A DNA stretch of 64,000 bases from Paramecium octaurelia (lineage: Eukaryota > Ciliophora > Oligohymenophorea > Peniculida > Parameciidae), in NCBI GenBank assembly GCA_905182995.1, contig CAJJDP010000095.1, positions 340,295 through 404,294 on the forward strand, read 5' to 3'. Position 1 is the stretch's first letter. Every line of letters begins with the position of its first letter. Below are positions 1 to 12,841 of this stretch, in pieces. The notes below the pieces were generated by a model. The model was not told the DNA's origin. It saw only the letters and a list, made by a program, of their open reading frames with translations, and made no database searches. A program made the translations under genes and the position numbers.

Positions 1-3000
1 TTTCACATTATTTATATTTACCAAAATGAAATTTTGAAGAATTTATTATATTTGTGAGAGAATAAAAGAGTTCAATTTTTGACTATAAGTTTCTTAATAT
101 TTCATTTAGAATCTATTTTTGGATGTATTTGAAGTTCGAATTTAACAATTTTATTAGAATAATTTCTTAACACTATTGGTATGACAATCTTTGTTATTTT
201 TTTCAAGCAATATTATTTCTATTTCCAATTTTAATTAAAACACTTTTTTTTTTAATTTTTTTCTTTAGATTACTTTAGCTTGGAGAAATGAATAAAAATG
301 AATTTTGAGTTCTCACCTTTATAGACCTGCCTAGGTGAGTTACCTTCTAGAAAAACTTTGAAATCTACGACTAAAGGAAAATAATACTGAATATAAAGGT
401 ATATTTGCAGATAAATAAAAAAGTTATAATTATTTCAAAATCATAAATATAATTTTTCATCTAAATAATAACTCATAAGATGTATATTTCTCTTTTTTCA
501 ATCTAAAAACACTAAATATTAAGCATCATTTGTCTTTGAGCTTAAGTGACTTCAATGCAACAATCTAGTGAACCTAATATCATAATCCAAGCATCATTAA
601 CTTTCCCGATTAAATAAATGCTATGTTTATGCCTTATCAATAGGATCTTTTTATCTTTATTGTGTATTATTGGGAAATTTAGAACAATATTCTCTCATTA
701 ATCATTTCATTTCTATTTAATTGAATAGTTTTATATTAAATTTTTTTTTGAAGATTCCACTCTACAGCTCAAAGATCAAAACCTAATCAATTTCCTTTCC
801 ACTTGTAATCCAATGAAATTTTTGATCATCCATAAAGAATACTTAGTACCTTAGGGAACCAATTTTTTATACAAATGAAATTAATGCCAACTAATAATCG
901 TAAATTAATCTATATGTATTTTAAATCAATTATACATTAACACTACCGCTTTTCATCTACTTTCTCCAAAATTAAATAATTATGTTTTGAGCAGGATACT
1001 AATATAATCTCAGGTTCATTTAAGTTTAATGAGTATACCGCTGCAGTATTATCTAAAGAGTGGTAAGTTCATTCTACATTAAATCTACTTTCCAAATTTA
1101 TTTAATGATCCCTCCTGATATTAATTAATCTACTTCTTTATTTAAAATTAAAAAAACACCCAATTAGTATACTAAAAATATGTTTATGACCATTGCCATT
1201 CATTAGGATTAATTTATTTCCAACAGATAATTGATTTCTCCCAAGAGCCAGAAATAAAGGAATTCATTTTTTGCTATACACCAAACAGTGAACATGATTA
1301 GAATATTAATGCACTCTAAATCGATTGGATTATTTCAGCTACCCTTTTGCAAATTCTAAATCAATCCTCAATTAACCTAAATTTACATCAGATTAACTGT
1401 AATTCAAAATTTCTCTCTCCTGCAATCCTTGATTTAAATTAATTTATTGTTTTTTACATTTATCTGAATTACAAATTCCAAATTAAATAGAAATTATTGG
1501 CACTTTTTTCCCAAATCAAAGATTGGATGTTAGCATAGTTAGAAATTATTTATTGATTCCAAGAGTAAATAATTCGTTTAATTTCGTAGTTTAAGCTTCG
1601 CTATCAAATTTACAAATTATACTTTAATTATATTATCTAGTTCTTCATATTTGCACCCATTCAGTTGTCTTCTAAATGAACTCATCTAATTACATATTGA
1701 TTTTTGATTTTAATTGAATTATTGTTTCCTTGAGTTTTTCAATCTATTAGACATTTATCAAATGGCACTTTCCACATATTAAGCCTTCTTCTTTTGATTA
1801 TCTTGAATTATTCCAAGAAGCCTTCCAAAAATTTATTGCATTATAGAGGCGAGAGTCTAAATTGTCGACGGATTTTTAACATAGCAGTTTTTATTCTTCC
1901 CGAAACTCCTATGGCAAACTACTAGTTATATAGGATGATAATGATTCATAGAAAAACAAAAATCTTCTGCTTTTTCTATAATTTTTGATTGTATCATTTT
2001 ATAAAATGTAAATTATTAACTCATTATTATTCAATTATATTATAATTATAATAGTACAATATTTAAAAATTGCATTTTAAGGAATTGTTTTCAAAATTAA
2101 GCAACTAAAATGCTATTTGTTTAAAATGGAAATTAAAATTGAAATTTTGAAAAGATTTTTGGAACAATATATTATTTGATCCAAGCAATGGATTTTCACG
2201 AAAATCTTCTAATTTCTACTGCCTACCTCCTATCTTGAATTCATAATCGTAATTCTGTTATTTAAGTGGTAAATTCTCTTGTTCTCTTATTTTTAACTAA
2301 GATTTCAAGTATTTTAATATAAAATATCAACTCTTAAATTTTTTGAAGCAAACTGTTTCGTTCTTAGAAAAATTTCATTAAGATCGAAAAAATTAACCTC
2401 AAATTATCTTAAATTAATCCTAATACAATTTTCACATCTTAAACGAGTAAAAGTATTCACAATCCATTCGTTTTTCAAAACTGTGAAATCTTAATTTAAT
2501 TTTTCCTTTTTCCCCATCTTAATTGTGTTTTTTATACAATTTTGTAAACAAATACTTATTCAAAACGAATTGAGGATTAATAAATTTATCTCAAATCAAA
2601 GCATAATCAAATAAAATACATGTTTTGAAAGTCAAGCCTATATATATTTTAAATAAGCATTTTATTGAACAAAAACTTGAATCGATGGGTGTGTCTTCGT
2701 ATCTTATTACGTCTATACAACTATTAAAGCTTAAAGGATGTCTTTTTGTATCTTTGAGTGCAATAGCTGAGGCAAAGATATCAAATATGTGGAAGGATAA
2801 ATATTTAGAATAAATGATGTTTTTATTTCCAATTTGAGGGGTTATGATATCCACCATAACTTTTAATATCTATATTAAATTTATATTTTAAAGTTTATCT
2901 TAATGTAAATTAATTTACCTTTGTTGTATATTGTTAAATTTGGATTGGGGAACAAAAGGGGAACCTTGGATATATAATCAATATTAAATATATTTATTTA

Positions 3001-3011
3001 GAGGTTATGTT
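1..3011. other. AT-rich stretch without recognisable gene
   Basis: No reading frame in code 6 gave a protein-like or recognisable product, and no RNA gene or clear repeat was seen. The short open frames around 2591-2857 exist on both strands over the same bases and look like chance. Composition is strongly A+T. This stretch could be intergenic, subtelomeric or germline-limited DNA. Confidence 0.4.
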
Positions 3012-3527
3012 TCAAAATGTATGAAGAAACTTCTATATTTTACAATGCCTAACAAAGAACAAAATATCATCAGCAAATTGGTAGCCTTCATATTCAAATG
3101 GAATAGACTATTTTTGAAAACTTAAGAATTTTCCATATTAATATTTTATGAAGCTGACGAAAGCGAAGAGCCCTAGGGCACTACAATAGCAAGGTGATAT
3201 TTTGTATTTGTGTTAGTGGTCATACATACTTGTGTGATTTTGATTCATAATTTCGAAAAAATTTATTTTTATTGATCTAGGATTTTTTTTGTCTTAAATT
3301 GCAAAAACCTCTTCCCTAACTATACTGCTGAATGAATCACTAAAGTCAATAAATGCGTAATGCATTCTATCTCCTGAATTAAATTATTTATCTTATTAGT
3401 AAATTAATGATGTTAATTTGAACCATGATTTATTAGCGGTATCTGGATAAATTTTGTTTAATGAAATAATTCTAAGTTTCACAACAACTTAAGTGGGTTT
3501 TAATTATCTTATTGGTCCAAATATTTT
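3012..3527 (-). pseudogene. Reverse-transcriptase fragment of a LINE-type retrotransposon
   Basis: A code-6 reading frame of about 172 codons runs without TGA on the minus strand, bounded by TGA at both ends. It has the ordered landmarks of a non-LTR reverse transcriptase: an RIISLNKIYPD segment, then HYAFIDFSDSFSSIVREEVF (the AFIDF...AFDSV...RE block), then SALGLFAFVSF where the QGSPLSPLLF block should lie, then GYQFADDILFF, which holds the catalytic FADD motif. In the family this domain copies element RNA at the nicked target. The QG.P.SP block is poorly conserved and no start codon, endonuclease or tail was found, so this is a truncated, probably dead copy. LINEs are known from Paramecium germline DNA; finding one here hints at germline sequence or imperfect elimination. 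Confidence 0.7.
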
Positions 3528-5825
3528 TCAAAATATGGATATTTTTAGAAATTATCGAATGTTAAATCATAAGTAATTGCTTTATATCGGTCATCCTTTT
3601 TCTTTATCTCGAATAGATCAAAATCTTCTAGAGGGGACTTGAGAGTAGGCGTTTCGATTTTAGTTATTACCTTCGATATTAAACCAACCTATTCTAGATG
3701 TTCATAACTGAACCTCTAAACTATAATCTATTTGAGTCATCGAAAATATAAGAATATCTACTATTTTTTTGTTTAAACTGGTTTACATTGTAATGGTTTT
3801 TAATAGCTTATAAAAGCAATTTTTATCATTCTTAATAATCAACTTTTCAAAAGAGTAATTTAATTTTAGAGGATTAATTAGTTTTTGATTTTCATAATCA
3901 CTTTTGATTTTCAAAATCACTTTTGATTTTCTCAGGTGTAACTTAATAATGTTGTAGAAACATTTAAAGTCAGTGATGCAGTGATTAGAGTCTTCATTAA
4001 ATTAATATTTATTTGCTGATTCTATAAGTGGACATTTTTAAGATATGTGATCTGCTCTACCATTTACTAACATTTTGAAAATCATGATTCTTTACAAACA
4101 AACTTTGAATATGAAAATGTCAAAATGCTAATTTCTTGCATTCATAATAAGAGAATCAAATTAAGCATTAAAATCCTTACAATTTTGTATGTGAAGCATT
4201 TGAATTCCAGTTATTAGCCTCCTGATTTTGAAGGTGAGGATATATGTTAGATATACACAGCATAACTTGTGGAAGAAGTTATTTAATTATTCTGTTTCCT
4301 AGAGACAAAATATGTGGGACCATTTTGTTCGACTAAATTTATCATATTATTTTTATGAGGATACAACATTAATTGAGAATTTTGTGTTAAATAAAAACAC
4401 TTATTTTTATTACTGCTAAGTCCATAGAGTGTCTAGCTCCGATACTTTGTGGAGTTTTACTCAAGACTTCACTCATCATTAATTGTATGGGAGCTTTCAT
4501 AAAAAACCTTGCATTTGTGTTATATTTTCATCCGTTTTTTAACAATCTTTAGTATGCAAATAAGTTTTTGCATGTATCGTATCTTAAAACATAGAAAAAT
4601 GATCGCTCAACATCAAAATCAGAAAATTCATAAATTTAATCGATTGTAACTAATACAAATAAAAATAAGGATCTGCTATGTGACAAAGAATATTTTAAAT
4701 TATGCTAATCAATCTAAAATAAACATATTTCTATTTCTTTATATTTCGTATTTATATACACAAACATAAAAATTTTTGAAACAAAAATCTAATTGTGGAA
4801 ATATTTTATTCAAAATGATGGATTATTTCGAATTTAAAACTCAATAAAAAATTTAATATGTTATAAAAGCTTTTAATATAAAGGAAAATAATCACAAAAT
4901 TAAATTGCAAAATTGTTATAAAAATATGTTCTAAATGAGTTCATCAAAATAATGTAATCACTTTTTTGAGTTTAATTGCCTATGATAAGTTATTCAACTT
5001 TGATTGAGAGGTAAATGATAGATAAAACCAGTCAAATTCGATTCTGAGAATGTTGTGAGATTTTTAAAATATAATCCCGTATATTGAATGGATACTAGTA
5101 GTTTTTTTTAAATTAAATTGATATCTTAATCACAAAACCAAATTATTCAGCATTTATTAATTATTCTAGCTTCAAAAAGCGTAAGAAGATCCTTTAAGAT
5201 TTTAAAATGAAATCTTGTGCTGTTCTCATAATAGAAAGCTGCTTAAAAAATAATACAAGACATATAGATAAAACTCTTGGATAAAATCACTTCAACTGAA
5301 TTTTTTGTATTTCAATTTAAGCACTTTATCAATTATAATAGTTTTTTTCGATCAGCTTGCCAAATACAAATCTTATTTTGGAAAATACAATAGTATTGCC
5401 TAAAAATTAGTACTACGTAATTACTAATGATAATATAAGTATTGGTTTTCTAACATTAATTCCTCAAAATACTGTATATATTATATTTAATTTCATTATT
5501 TATTTTCTTAGGGCTATGGGAATTAAATGCTCAAATTAGTCAAAGAAAATTAAATCAATAAATAAGTAAGTAATTTCTCATTATTGAATAGTGGTCAACA
5601 AAATCAAATAAAGCAATAGAATAGTTAAGAATAAAATATTTCAGAATGTGAATGCCTGATCTGGGATGAAATTAACTCCAGATTCTTTCCAAAAGTAATC
5701 TAAATGTCATTAAATAATAAAAATGAGACTTAGTACATTTTAGATGGATAAATTCTTAGAATGTAAATAGTCTAACTAAAACTATTAGAAATGATAAAAA
5801 CGAATTTTCTCCGTCACTCTTATAA
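3528..5825. other. No recognisable gene; possible 5' part of the LINE remnant
   Basis: On the minus strand this is where the endonuclease and N-terminal part of a LINE ORF would lie, but I could not read a convincing endonuclease. A minus-strand frame of about 75 codons near 4366-4500 is open but unrecognised. Only a short tandem repeat (3883-3931) stands out. Confidence 0.35.
3883..3931 (+). repeat. Tandem repeat, 19-nt unit, about 2.6 copies
   Basis: The unit TTTTGATTTTCATAATCAC (3883-3901) is followed by a copy with one change (3902-3920) and a partial third copy (3921-3931). It is a short minisatellite in apparently noncoding DNA. Confidence 0.85.
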
Positions 5826-7745
5826 ATGGCTAATTTAGAATAGATCAAATATTTGAAATGGGTGAAAAAAATAGGATTCAATCCCTAAAATTTAAAAAAA
5901 ACTATTGCTATGTGGAATGGTGAAATTCTATTTGAAACTGGTGGATTTTACTCTGTAATTGAACTAAAACAAGGTTTATGGAAACAACTCATCCCAAATT
6001 ATTGGACGTAAGATATTCTTTGTTTATTATCATTAATAGCAAAGCCAAAGTTTATGAAATTGGAGAATACCAAAACAATTTGAAAAAAGGAATGTGGATT
6101 TATTTATATGAGAATAAGAAAATGTATATTTACAATGTTTCTTTAGTGGTGGTGGAAGCTACGACGAATTAGGTTAAAAAAATGGTAAATGGAGAGATTT
6201 GAGCGATATATATTGGGAGTATTGTGTTGATTAATTATTAAATAATAAGTTTAGGGTAAGTAACTTATGATGGTGAATATAAAAATGGAAAAAAAATTGG
6301 TACTTGGGATATTTTATTTAGATTGTGTATGAATGAAGAGTGTAAATAAATGTACATTACTTTAATTAATAAATATTTAGTGGTGGAGGATAATATGATT
6401 ATAAACTCTAAGGAGATTCAATTAAAATTGGAAGATGGGTTGAATTGAGCGATGATTTTTATTCACATTCTCGAGTCACATATTGTGGGGAATATAGGAA
6501 CGGAAAAAAAGAGGGAAAATGGGATATATTGTATATTAATAAGGAGAATAACAAATAATAAAAAATGTAATCTAAATAAAACATAGTTTAAGAGGAGGCG
6601 GATTATATGAGAATAATATAAAAATTGGAAGCTGGATTGAACTAATAAGTAGGTTTTCTTAAAAAAGATATGTAAAATTTTAAGGTGACTATAAAAATGG
6701 GAGAAAAGTTGATAAAAACTTAGAATAGATGTAAAACTGATAAACAAAGATTTTAGTGGTGGTGGATTATATGATAATAAAGTGCAAGGAAAGGAAATTA
6801 AAATTGGGAAATGGATTGAATTACTTGATTGGTTTAGTTGGGATTCATAAATCACAATTAACGGTGATTATTTAAATGGTAAGAAGGTTGGTAGTTGGAA
6901 TTTTTTTTTAGGATAAATAATGAATTTAAAAATGTGTAAATTTAAAACTTATTAAAGAGGCGGTGGTACATATGATTTCTTACAGGAAAAATCTATTAAA
7001 GTTGGGAAATGGAAAGTCTTGAATGATGGGTTTCATTGTTAATCAAAAGTAACTTATCATGGTGAATACTTAAATAATCAAAAAGCTGGTAGTTGGAATA
7101 CTTATTATAAAAGATATAGTAAAAAGGAAAGGATGTAAATATTATATAAACAAATCTTTTAGTGGCGGAGGGTTATTTGATATGGGAATCAAAATTGGAA
7201 AATGGATTGACTTGGATGAAGTTTTTTAGTATGATGCATAAATTCAATATATTGGAGACTACAAAAAGGGTTAAAAAGTAGGTTAATGGGATACTTATTA
7301 TAATAATGAATTTTAGGATTAAAGAAACTAAAAAATGTAAATAACAAAGAATCCATAATAGTGGTGGAGGAATGAGGAGATTGATGGTAATAATTTAGGT
7401 TAGTGGATTGAGTTAAGCGATTATTTTAATAAATTATAATAATAAAATTATAATGGTGAAATTTATGGAAATCAATTTAATAGCTATGAGATTTTTTAGA
7501 GTTCATGTAATTAATTTAAACAGATGTAACATAAAAATTATAAAAATATTAGTGGTGGTGGTTTATTTGACGAAGAGGAGTGCGGCGTTAAGATTGGAAA
7601 TTGGATTGAATTGATCGATGGATTTGAAGCTAGATAGTAAATTACTTATAATGGCAAATATAAAAATGGTAAAAAGGTTGATGGTTGGGTGAAAATGGAT
7701 ATAAGATGGAACTTAAAATTAGGTGATCTGATTTATGATAATTGA
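5826..7745 (+). CDS. MORN-like repeat protein, 10 tiny introns, about 546 aa
   Basis: A code-6 gene starting MANLEQIKYLKW and stopping at TGA 7743-7745. It carries an N-terminal half unit (MWNGEILFETGG) and eight repeats of about 45-60 residues with the pattern GGG-x-YD...K-I-G-x-W-[IV]-E-L...V-T-Y-x-G-E-Y-x-N-G-K-K-x-G-x-W. The YxGEYxNGKKxGxW half resembles MORN repeats, and such proteins form large unassigned families in Paramecium. Inferred introns are 6008-6039, 6124-6146, 6224-6254, 6352-6380, 6567-6592, 6731-6756, 6934-6957, 7135-7162, 7337-7369 and 7526-7552 (23-33 nt). Removing them leaves 1641 nt, exactly 547 codons. Nine of ten introns have the usual GTA or GTG start. Intron 9 must use a late acceptor to keep frame, which deletes the GGG of repeat 7. 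No signal peptide or membrane segment is visible, so the product is probably cytoplasmic; function is unknown. Confidence 0.82.
6124..7742 (+). repeat. Repeat array in which each unit is preceded by its own intron
   Basis: Eight protein repeats begin at about 6147, 6381, 6593, 6757, 6958, 7163, 7362/7370 and 7553. Before each lies a 23-33 nt intron inserted at the same point: after codon positions 1-2 of an Ile/Met codon (AT) and directly before the GGG codons, always phase 2. The one other intron inside the array (6224-6254) sits within repeat 1. The shared position indicates that exon plus intron was duplicated as one unit. Confidence 0.8.
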
Positions 7746-8836
7746 ATATAATAATAGGAAGGCTAAAATTTTAGTAAATAAGTGAGTAAATAGGTTCTTA
7801 AGCATAAAGACTAATATTTTATAATCTATTTTTTATGATAATTTTAATTTATAAAGCTTCATTCAAATTTGATGAAATTTGAACTTAATCCTTTTCTATA
7901 AGATAAAAAATAGTCATAAAACTTAGGCAATATGGAAAATTAGTTGCCTAATTTAATATTTATAGAGTAATATAATTTGGTTAACAAATTCAATTTTCAA
8001 CATATCTCAATATTTTATAAAACTTATTCTAAAAATATTTTTATATTTTGAAAATTTTCTTATTAGTTAAATTTTAAAATAATAGAAAATAAATGAAAAT
8101 GAAAATTATATTAATAACAAATCATGATAAATGCAACAAATTGAAAATGCATTTTTGGATTTGTAAATAATATAAATTCTACATCTTAATTACTATAATA
8201 AAAAGAAAAGATACATAAATTGAGTGCTAAAAATTTGATTTTAAGGATAACTAATTTAAAATTATTTATAAATACATTTCGTAATATGTAAATTAGCACT
8301 ATTATCATCAATTTTTTAACCAGAGAATTATTCATTTAAGGTTAGATATAATTCTATCTTTCTATTACGGATCTTGAATTTTATACCTTTACAATATTCT
8401 ACAATTCATCAAATAATTTCATAAGCATTTTTGTTTATCATTAGATAAATATTTTAGAATGTTTGAAACATAAATTTAAACATTGCCACACCCTTAACAG
8501 ATATCATCTATATAAAATACAAGGAATTCTATTTAATAGAAAATACTTAAAATGATATAAGAGATTAAATTATAAATGATCAAATATTTGATGAATTAAA
8601 ATAATCTTTAATTAATTAAGAATATTAAATAGAATAGATGAATTACAATGAAGTTATTAATAATTAACATCTATTTAAATAAATGAAATAATCAATTAAT
8701 TTAGTTAAATTGATAAATTCAAAACATAAAAAGATCATAAAATGAAAAGATTGATTAAATATTTTATTCAGATTTAAGATCTAGATTTGAACAAATAATT
8801 CAATATTAGTAAATAAATGTTTAAAAATTCAATTGA
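7746..8836. other. Intergenic, with possible 5' coding blocks of the next gene
   Basis: Nothing is recognisable to about 8550. From about 8552 a Gln/Asn-rich frame (NDIRDQIINDQIFDELKQ) runs to a TGA near 8744. A second frame (KIDQIFYSDLRSRFEQIIQY) then runs to a TGA at 8834-8836. These look coding in composition and may be exons or broken pieces of the frame that follows at 8837, but I could not join them with a credible intron. Confidence 0.35.
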
Positions 8837-9832
8837 ATTCTTAAAGTAATTAATGAAATTCATAACTTATTATAATCAACATATGATGATAAATACAAAT
8901 CTAATCAATTACATAAAATAATAGAATAAATTACTTACTTTATGGATAAATCTTTAAATTTTCAATTTTCATAAAAACTATTTAATCAAACTGTTGATTA
9001 ATTTTTCAATATCAAAGATGATATGTAGAATTTATAATCAATTTTAAATAATAAGAAATTAGAAAAATCTTAAGAATTACAATGTATTTTAGATGAATTC
9101 AATAATTATTCAGATAAATTTAATGAAGATTACATTTAATTCTAATAATTTATAGAAATAAATTTAAAATTAAATGAAAAATTACATAATTAAAACAACA
9201 AATTCAAATTATTTAAGTAGAGAAATTACAATAAACAATTTAATTTGAAAATAATTCTCGATGATAAGTTTGTCAAACGTTAAATTATTGTAAAGTCTTC
9301 GCTTTAGATATGGAGAATTTGTATATCAATTGTATAACATAATTAAATGATGACGATTTTATCTATTACCAATAAATGTATCTCCCCAATGAGATAAATT
9401 ATATAATATCATTAAATTTCATCAGTTTTTAAATTTAATACTATATTAAAGTCATCATAAAGTTGTGCAGTTGCACCGTTTACTTTTTGTACTGAAAGCT
9501 TTTTGTAGTATTTGCATTTATCTTTGCAATTAAGTCATAATGACAAAGTGAAGATACTTTATTTTTTTATAAATTAGTAATAGATAAAATTTTACAAATT
9601 CATAAATCATCATATTTTTTTATAAATTAATACACCCTAAATTAGTTATAATAATAAAAATTAATTTCTTGCTCAAATTTATATTCAGAAGTTATTTATA
9701 TATTTATATATTTTAATAGAATATCTTTAGTATTAAATTCATCAAATTTTAAATATTGAAATACTCCTTAATATTTAAATGATTCCAAAATAGCTGTCAT
9801 AATCATCAAATTTTATTCATTCTGGGATCTGA
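8837..9832 (+). pseudogene. Unrecognised coiled-coil reading frame, possibly broken gene
   Basis: A 331-codon frame without TGA in code 6. Its first 150 codons are typical coiled-coil sequence, with segments such as HKIIEQITYFMDKSLNFQFS, NQTVDQFFNIKDDMQNLQSI and FIEINLKLNEKLHNQNNKFK. After about 9290 the composition turns to that of noncoding AT-rich DNA, and a second frame (FALDMENLYINCITQLNDDD) looks better there, so there may be an intron or frameshift near 9265-9300. No ATG was found at the 5' end and a TGA lies just before it. The coiled coil resembles that of the zinc-finger/SPRY-like gene at 37558-40202, so a truncated relative is possible, but no zinc finger or SPRY-like part was found. 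Confidence 0.4.
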
Positions 9833-12800
9833 ATAACTATCATAATTATGTTCAAATGTTTCTGAGAAGGCTATAAAACTAATCTAAGAAAAGAAAGGAT
9901 TTTTGACATTATTGTTTACAAAACAAAATTAAGAATTAGATCAATAGAAATTATAAATTGAAGTACCAAAATGTTCTTGAGTCAGATCAGAAAAAAATAT
10001 GTGGATCAATTTGAATCAGCATTATGATGTTTTTTAAGTCTTATTAATTTATAAAAGATATGAAAAAATGACCTAACACTCATCAATAACCAGTTTCAAT
10101 TTATTTTTTCTCTGAAAAGTACTTCCTAATGGTTTTTTAATTTTCATTACATTTATTGTGATTTATTCTTAACTAGAAAACAGCTTTAAAAAAATTAATA
10201 ATGTTGATTTTAACTTAAATACTAAATTTACAAAAATAGAAAAAACGAAAAGCATTATCAATTTCGGAATTTCAAACTTATAACAAAATCAGTCACAAAT
10301 AATTAATAATTGAAAATTTTTCACTAATTGATCTATAGGATCACATGTAGGACTACTTGTAGAAATCAAAACTTTAGAAAGAAACAAAACAGAATAATTA
10401 ATAGAAAAAATTAAAACAAGAAATATTTAACACGACTGGATATCAATTATATTTGAAGAAAATGGTATTAGGATTAAAGAATATTGAAAAAACCTAATTT
10501 ATGTTTATTTTATTAAATCATAGAAAATATTTGGCTCATAATTAGATGATAGGCATTTCTCATAGAATCGATAAGCATAATTGTAACCCATGAAGAAGTG
10601 AGATATTTAAAAAAAGCTCAAACTAAAAAAAGACAATAAACAATGATAAGCTATTTGATTTTATTGGCTAGAGAATCTATTCATAAATAAATTTTTGGTC
10701 TTAATTTGTTCATTATCCTAATCGATTTAACCCAACTTTCCTCTTCTTTATTAAACTATGAATCGCTTATCAAATTTAATGTACTTATAAAAGAATTCTA
10801 TTAATATTTGTAATATTAAGTTGTTTAGAACTTGGAATTTTATCTATAATATATAAAGTGACTATCAGCTAGTTCTTATATGCTTGTGAATACTATAAGA
10901 AAAATCGATATTTTCTCTAAAGACTTAAAGATAGGATCTGATAAAACTTAGGTTTTAAGGGAAAAATTTTTCATTTAATCTAAATATTAGGTGTATTGAA
11001 TTAAATATTAGGTGAAAATCATAAATATGTGAAAAGTAATGAAATTGTTTATTCGGTGATTGTTTTGATTCGGTCAATTAAAAATTTGAATTTTGATATA
11101 ATTTAGATGCAAATGATAGCACCGAACTAACATATAATAGTGGCACCTAGATTATTTTTTGAATTTTTAGCAGCTATCACTTGACTAAAACTGAGATTAG
11201 GTAAATAGATGTCTGAGTGAATATGAAAGCAACAATAGTTTCTGTGGTTAATACATCCTCAGGATACCAAATTTTTAATTTGAAAGCTGAAACTATATGG
11301 ATAGCAATCATTTTCAGAGTTTCTTGAATCTTATCACTATTTAACATTATAAAGAAGACGGATGGGTTAAGCTACAGATGATTAAGACATAAGTTGCATC
11401 AATAGGAAAATGGTCAGACAGTTTTAAATATTTTTATTTTATAGGCTCTAACAATAATTTTTGAGCAAAGGAATCAGAATTTCTTTAAGTTGTATGAAAT
11501 TTAGAAAAAATTTAGTTTTTATACTTAGAATAAGAAAGAATGGGAAACAATTATTTTAAAATATTACCTTAGTTCTAAATTTAGAGAAATATTTGTTGCA
11601 ATTAATTGGATTATAGTTTGAGCTAATTGCAATTACTATGAATTAGATAAATACAATTAGGTTCTTCATTTTTATTAATATAATTTATGTTCTAGTAATT
11701 TTGTCTTAAAGAGCTAAATTTTAATTCTCCTAGGTATTTTAAATAGCTCTTTTATTTTTAGGATCTGTCTAATACTTATTTTAATAAAATTATATGCCAT
11801 AATTTTTATTGTTTGTTTTTAATGAATAGATCAAATCTACAAGGAAAGGCAGTTCATTTACCCTAATACATAAATGCATTTTAGTTATAATGAAAGTTCA
11901 AAATTGTTTTAAAAAGGAGTTTGATAATATAATAAGTTACAACCAGATTGTTTCCTTATAGTCAATAATTGAAAGAGAGATGAAATTTTTGAAGAAACAT
12001 TTTCTTGACACCAAAGATGGAACATTTCTTTATTGCTTCTAAACTGATAATACAATTTTCTCCAACTTTTTGGTATCTCTATAAATGTTTATGCTAAATT
12101 AGCAAAAAACAGCCAAAAAAAACAACCCCATATTCAAAACTCCTCTTTTTATGGAAATTTATAATACATCAATGTGCAACAAAAATTAGAAGAATTTTAA
12201 ATAATTTTATTAAAAATATTTATTGAAAATGCGAATGTTAAGAAGTTTAATCTTAATTTATGGTGATAGATATTTGATCCTTGGCACATACTGAAGGTTA
12301 AGAGATTTCTAATATCATTAGGAAAATTAATTTATGATGACAATCCTATTATAATGAGGTTATATTAATTTTTAAATAATATATATCCGAATTAATGAAT
12401 TTTTAACTCTTGAATACCTTGGGATATTAAATCCCTTATGAATATTGGTTGGCAACATTAACCAATTTTATCAAAGAATTCAAGGATTAAAAATTCTTTC
12501 ATAAAATATTGGAACATTAGGTATAGTCTCTTATTCTTTTGTATTCAATTGGTTGCTTTGATTATTTACTATTGGAAAAAGACAAGGGCATCAGATAATA
12601 ATTTAGGGACTCAAAAATTGTGTATTATTTCATCTTTGTTGCAAAACTAAATCAGCTTTAATTAAGTAACTTCAAAATTATATTCAGTCCTGTACTGGTT
12701 TTATATTTCGTCCTTTAAAATAAAGTCCTATATTACCATTAATATTAATGAATAGTTTCGAATTAAATTCTTGCCATATATACTATTTATGATTATACAT

Positions 12801-12841
12801 TAAATTATAAGAGAGATATTTAAATGATTATTTCATATAGT
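9833..12841. other. AT-rich stretch without recognisable gene
   Basis: Scanned in code 6. Short open frames occur at the rate expected when TGA is the only stop, and none gave recognisable protein. Some less AT-rich patches (about 11100-11450 and 12240-12600) might be decayed coding sequence, but frames break every few dozen codons. Confidence 0.35.

Noticed and set aside
6463-6855. 130-codon minus-strand ORF
   Set aside because: Lies antisense to the MORN-like repeats; the plus-strand reading is supported by repeat structure and intron positions.
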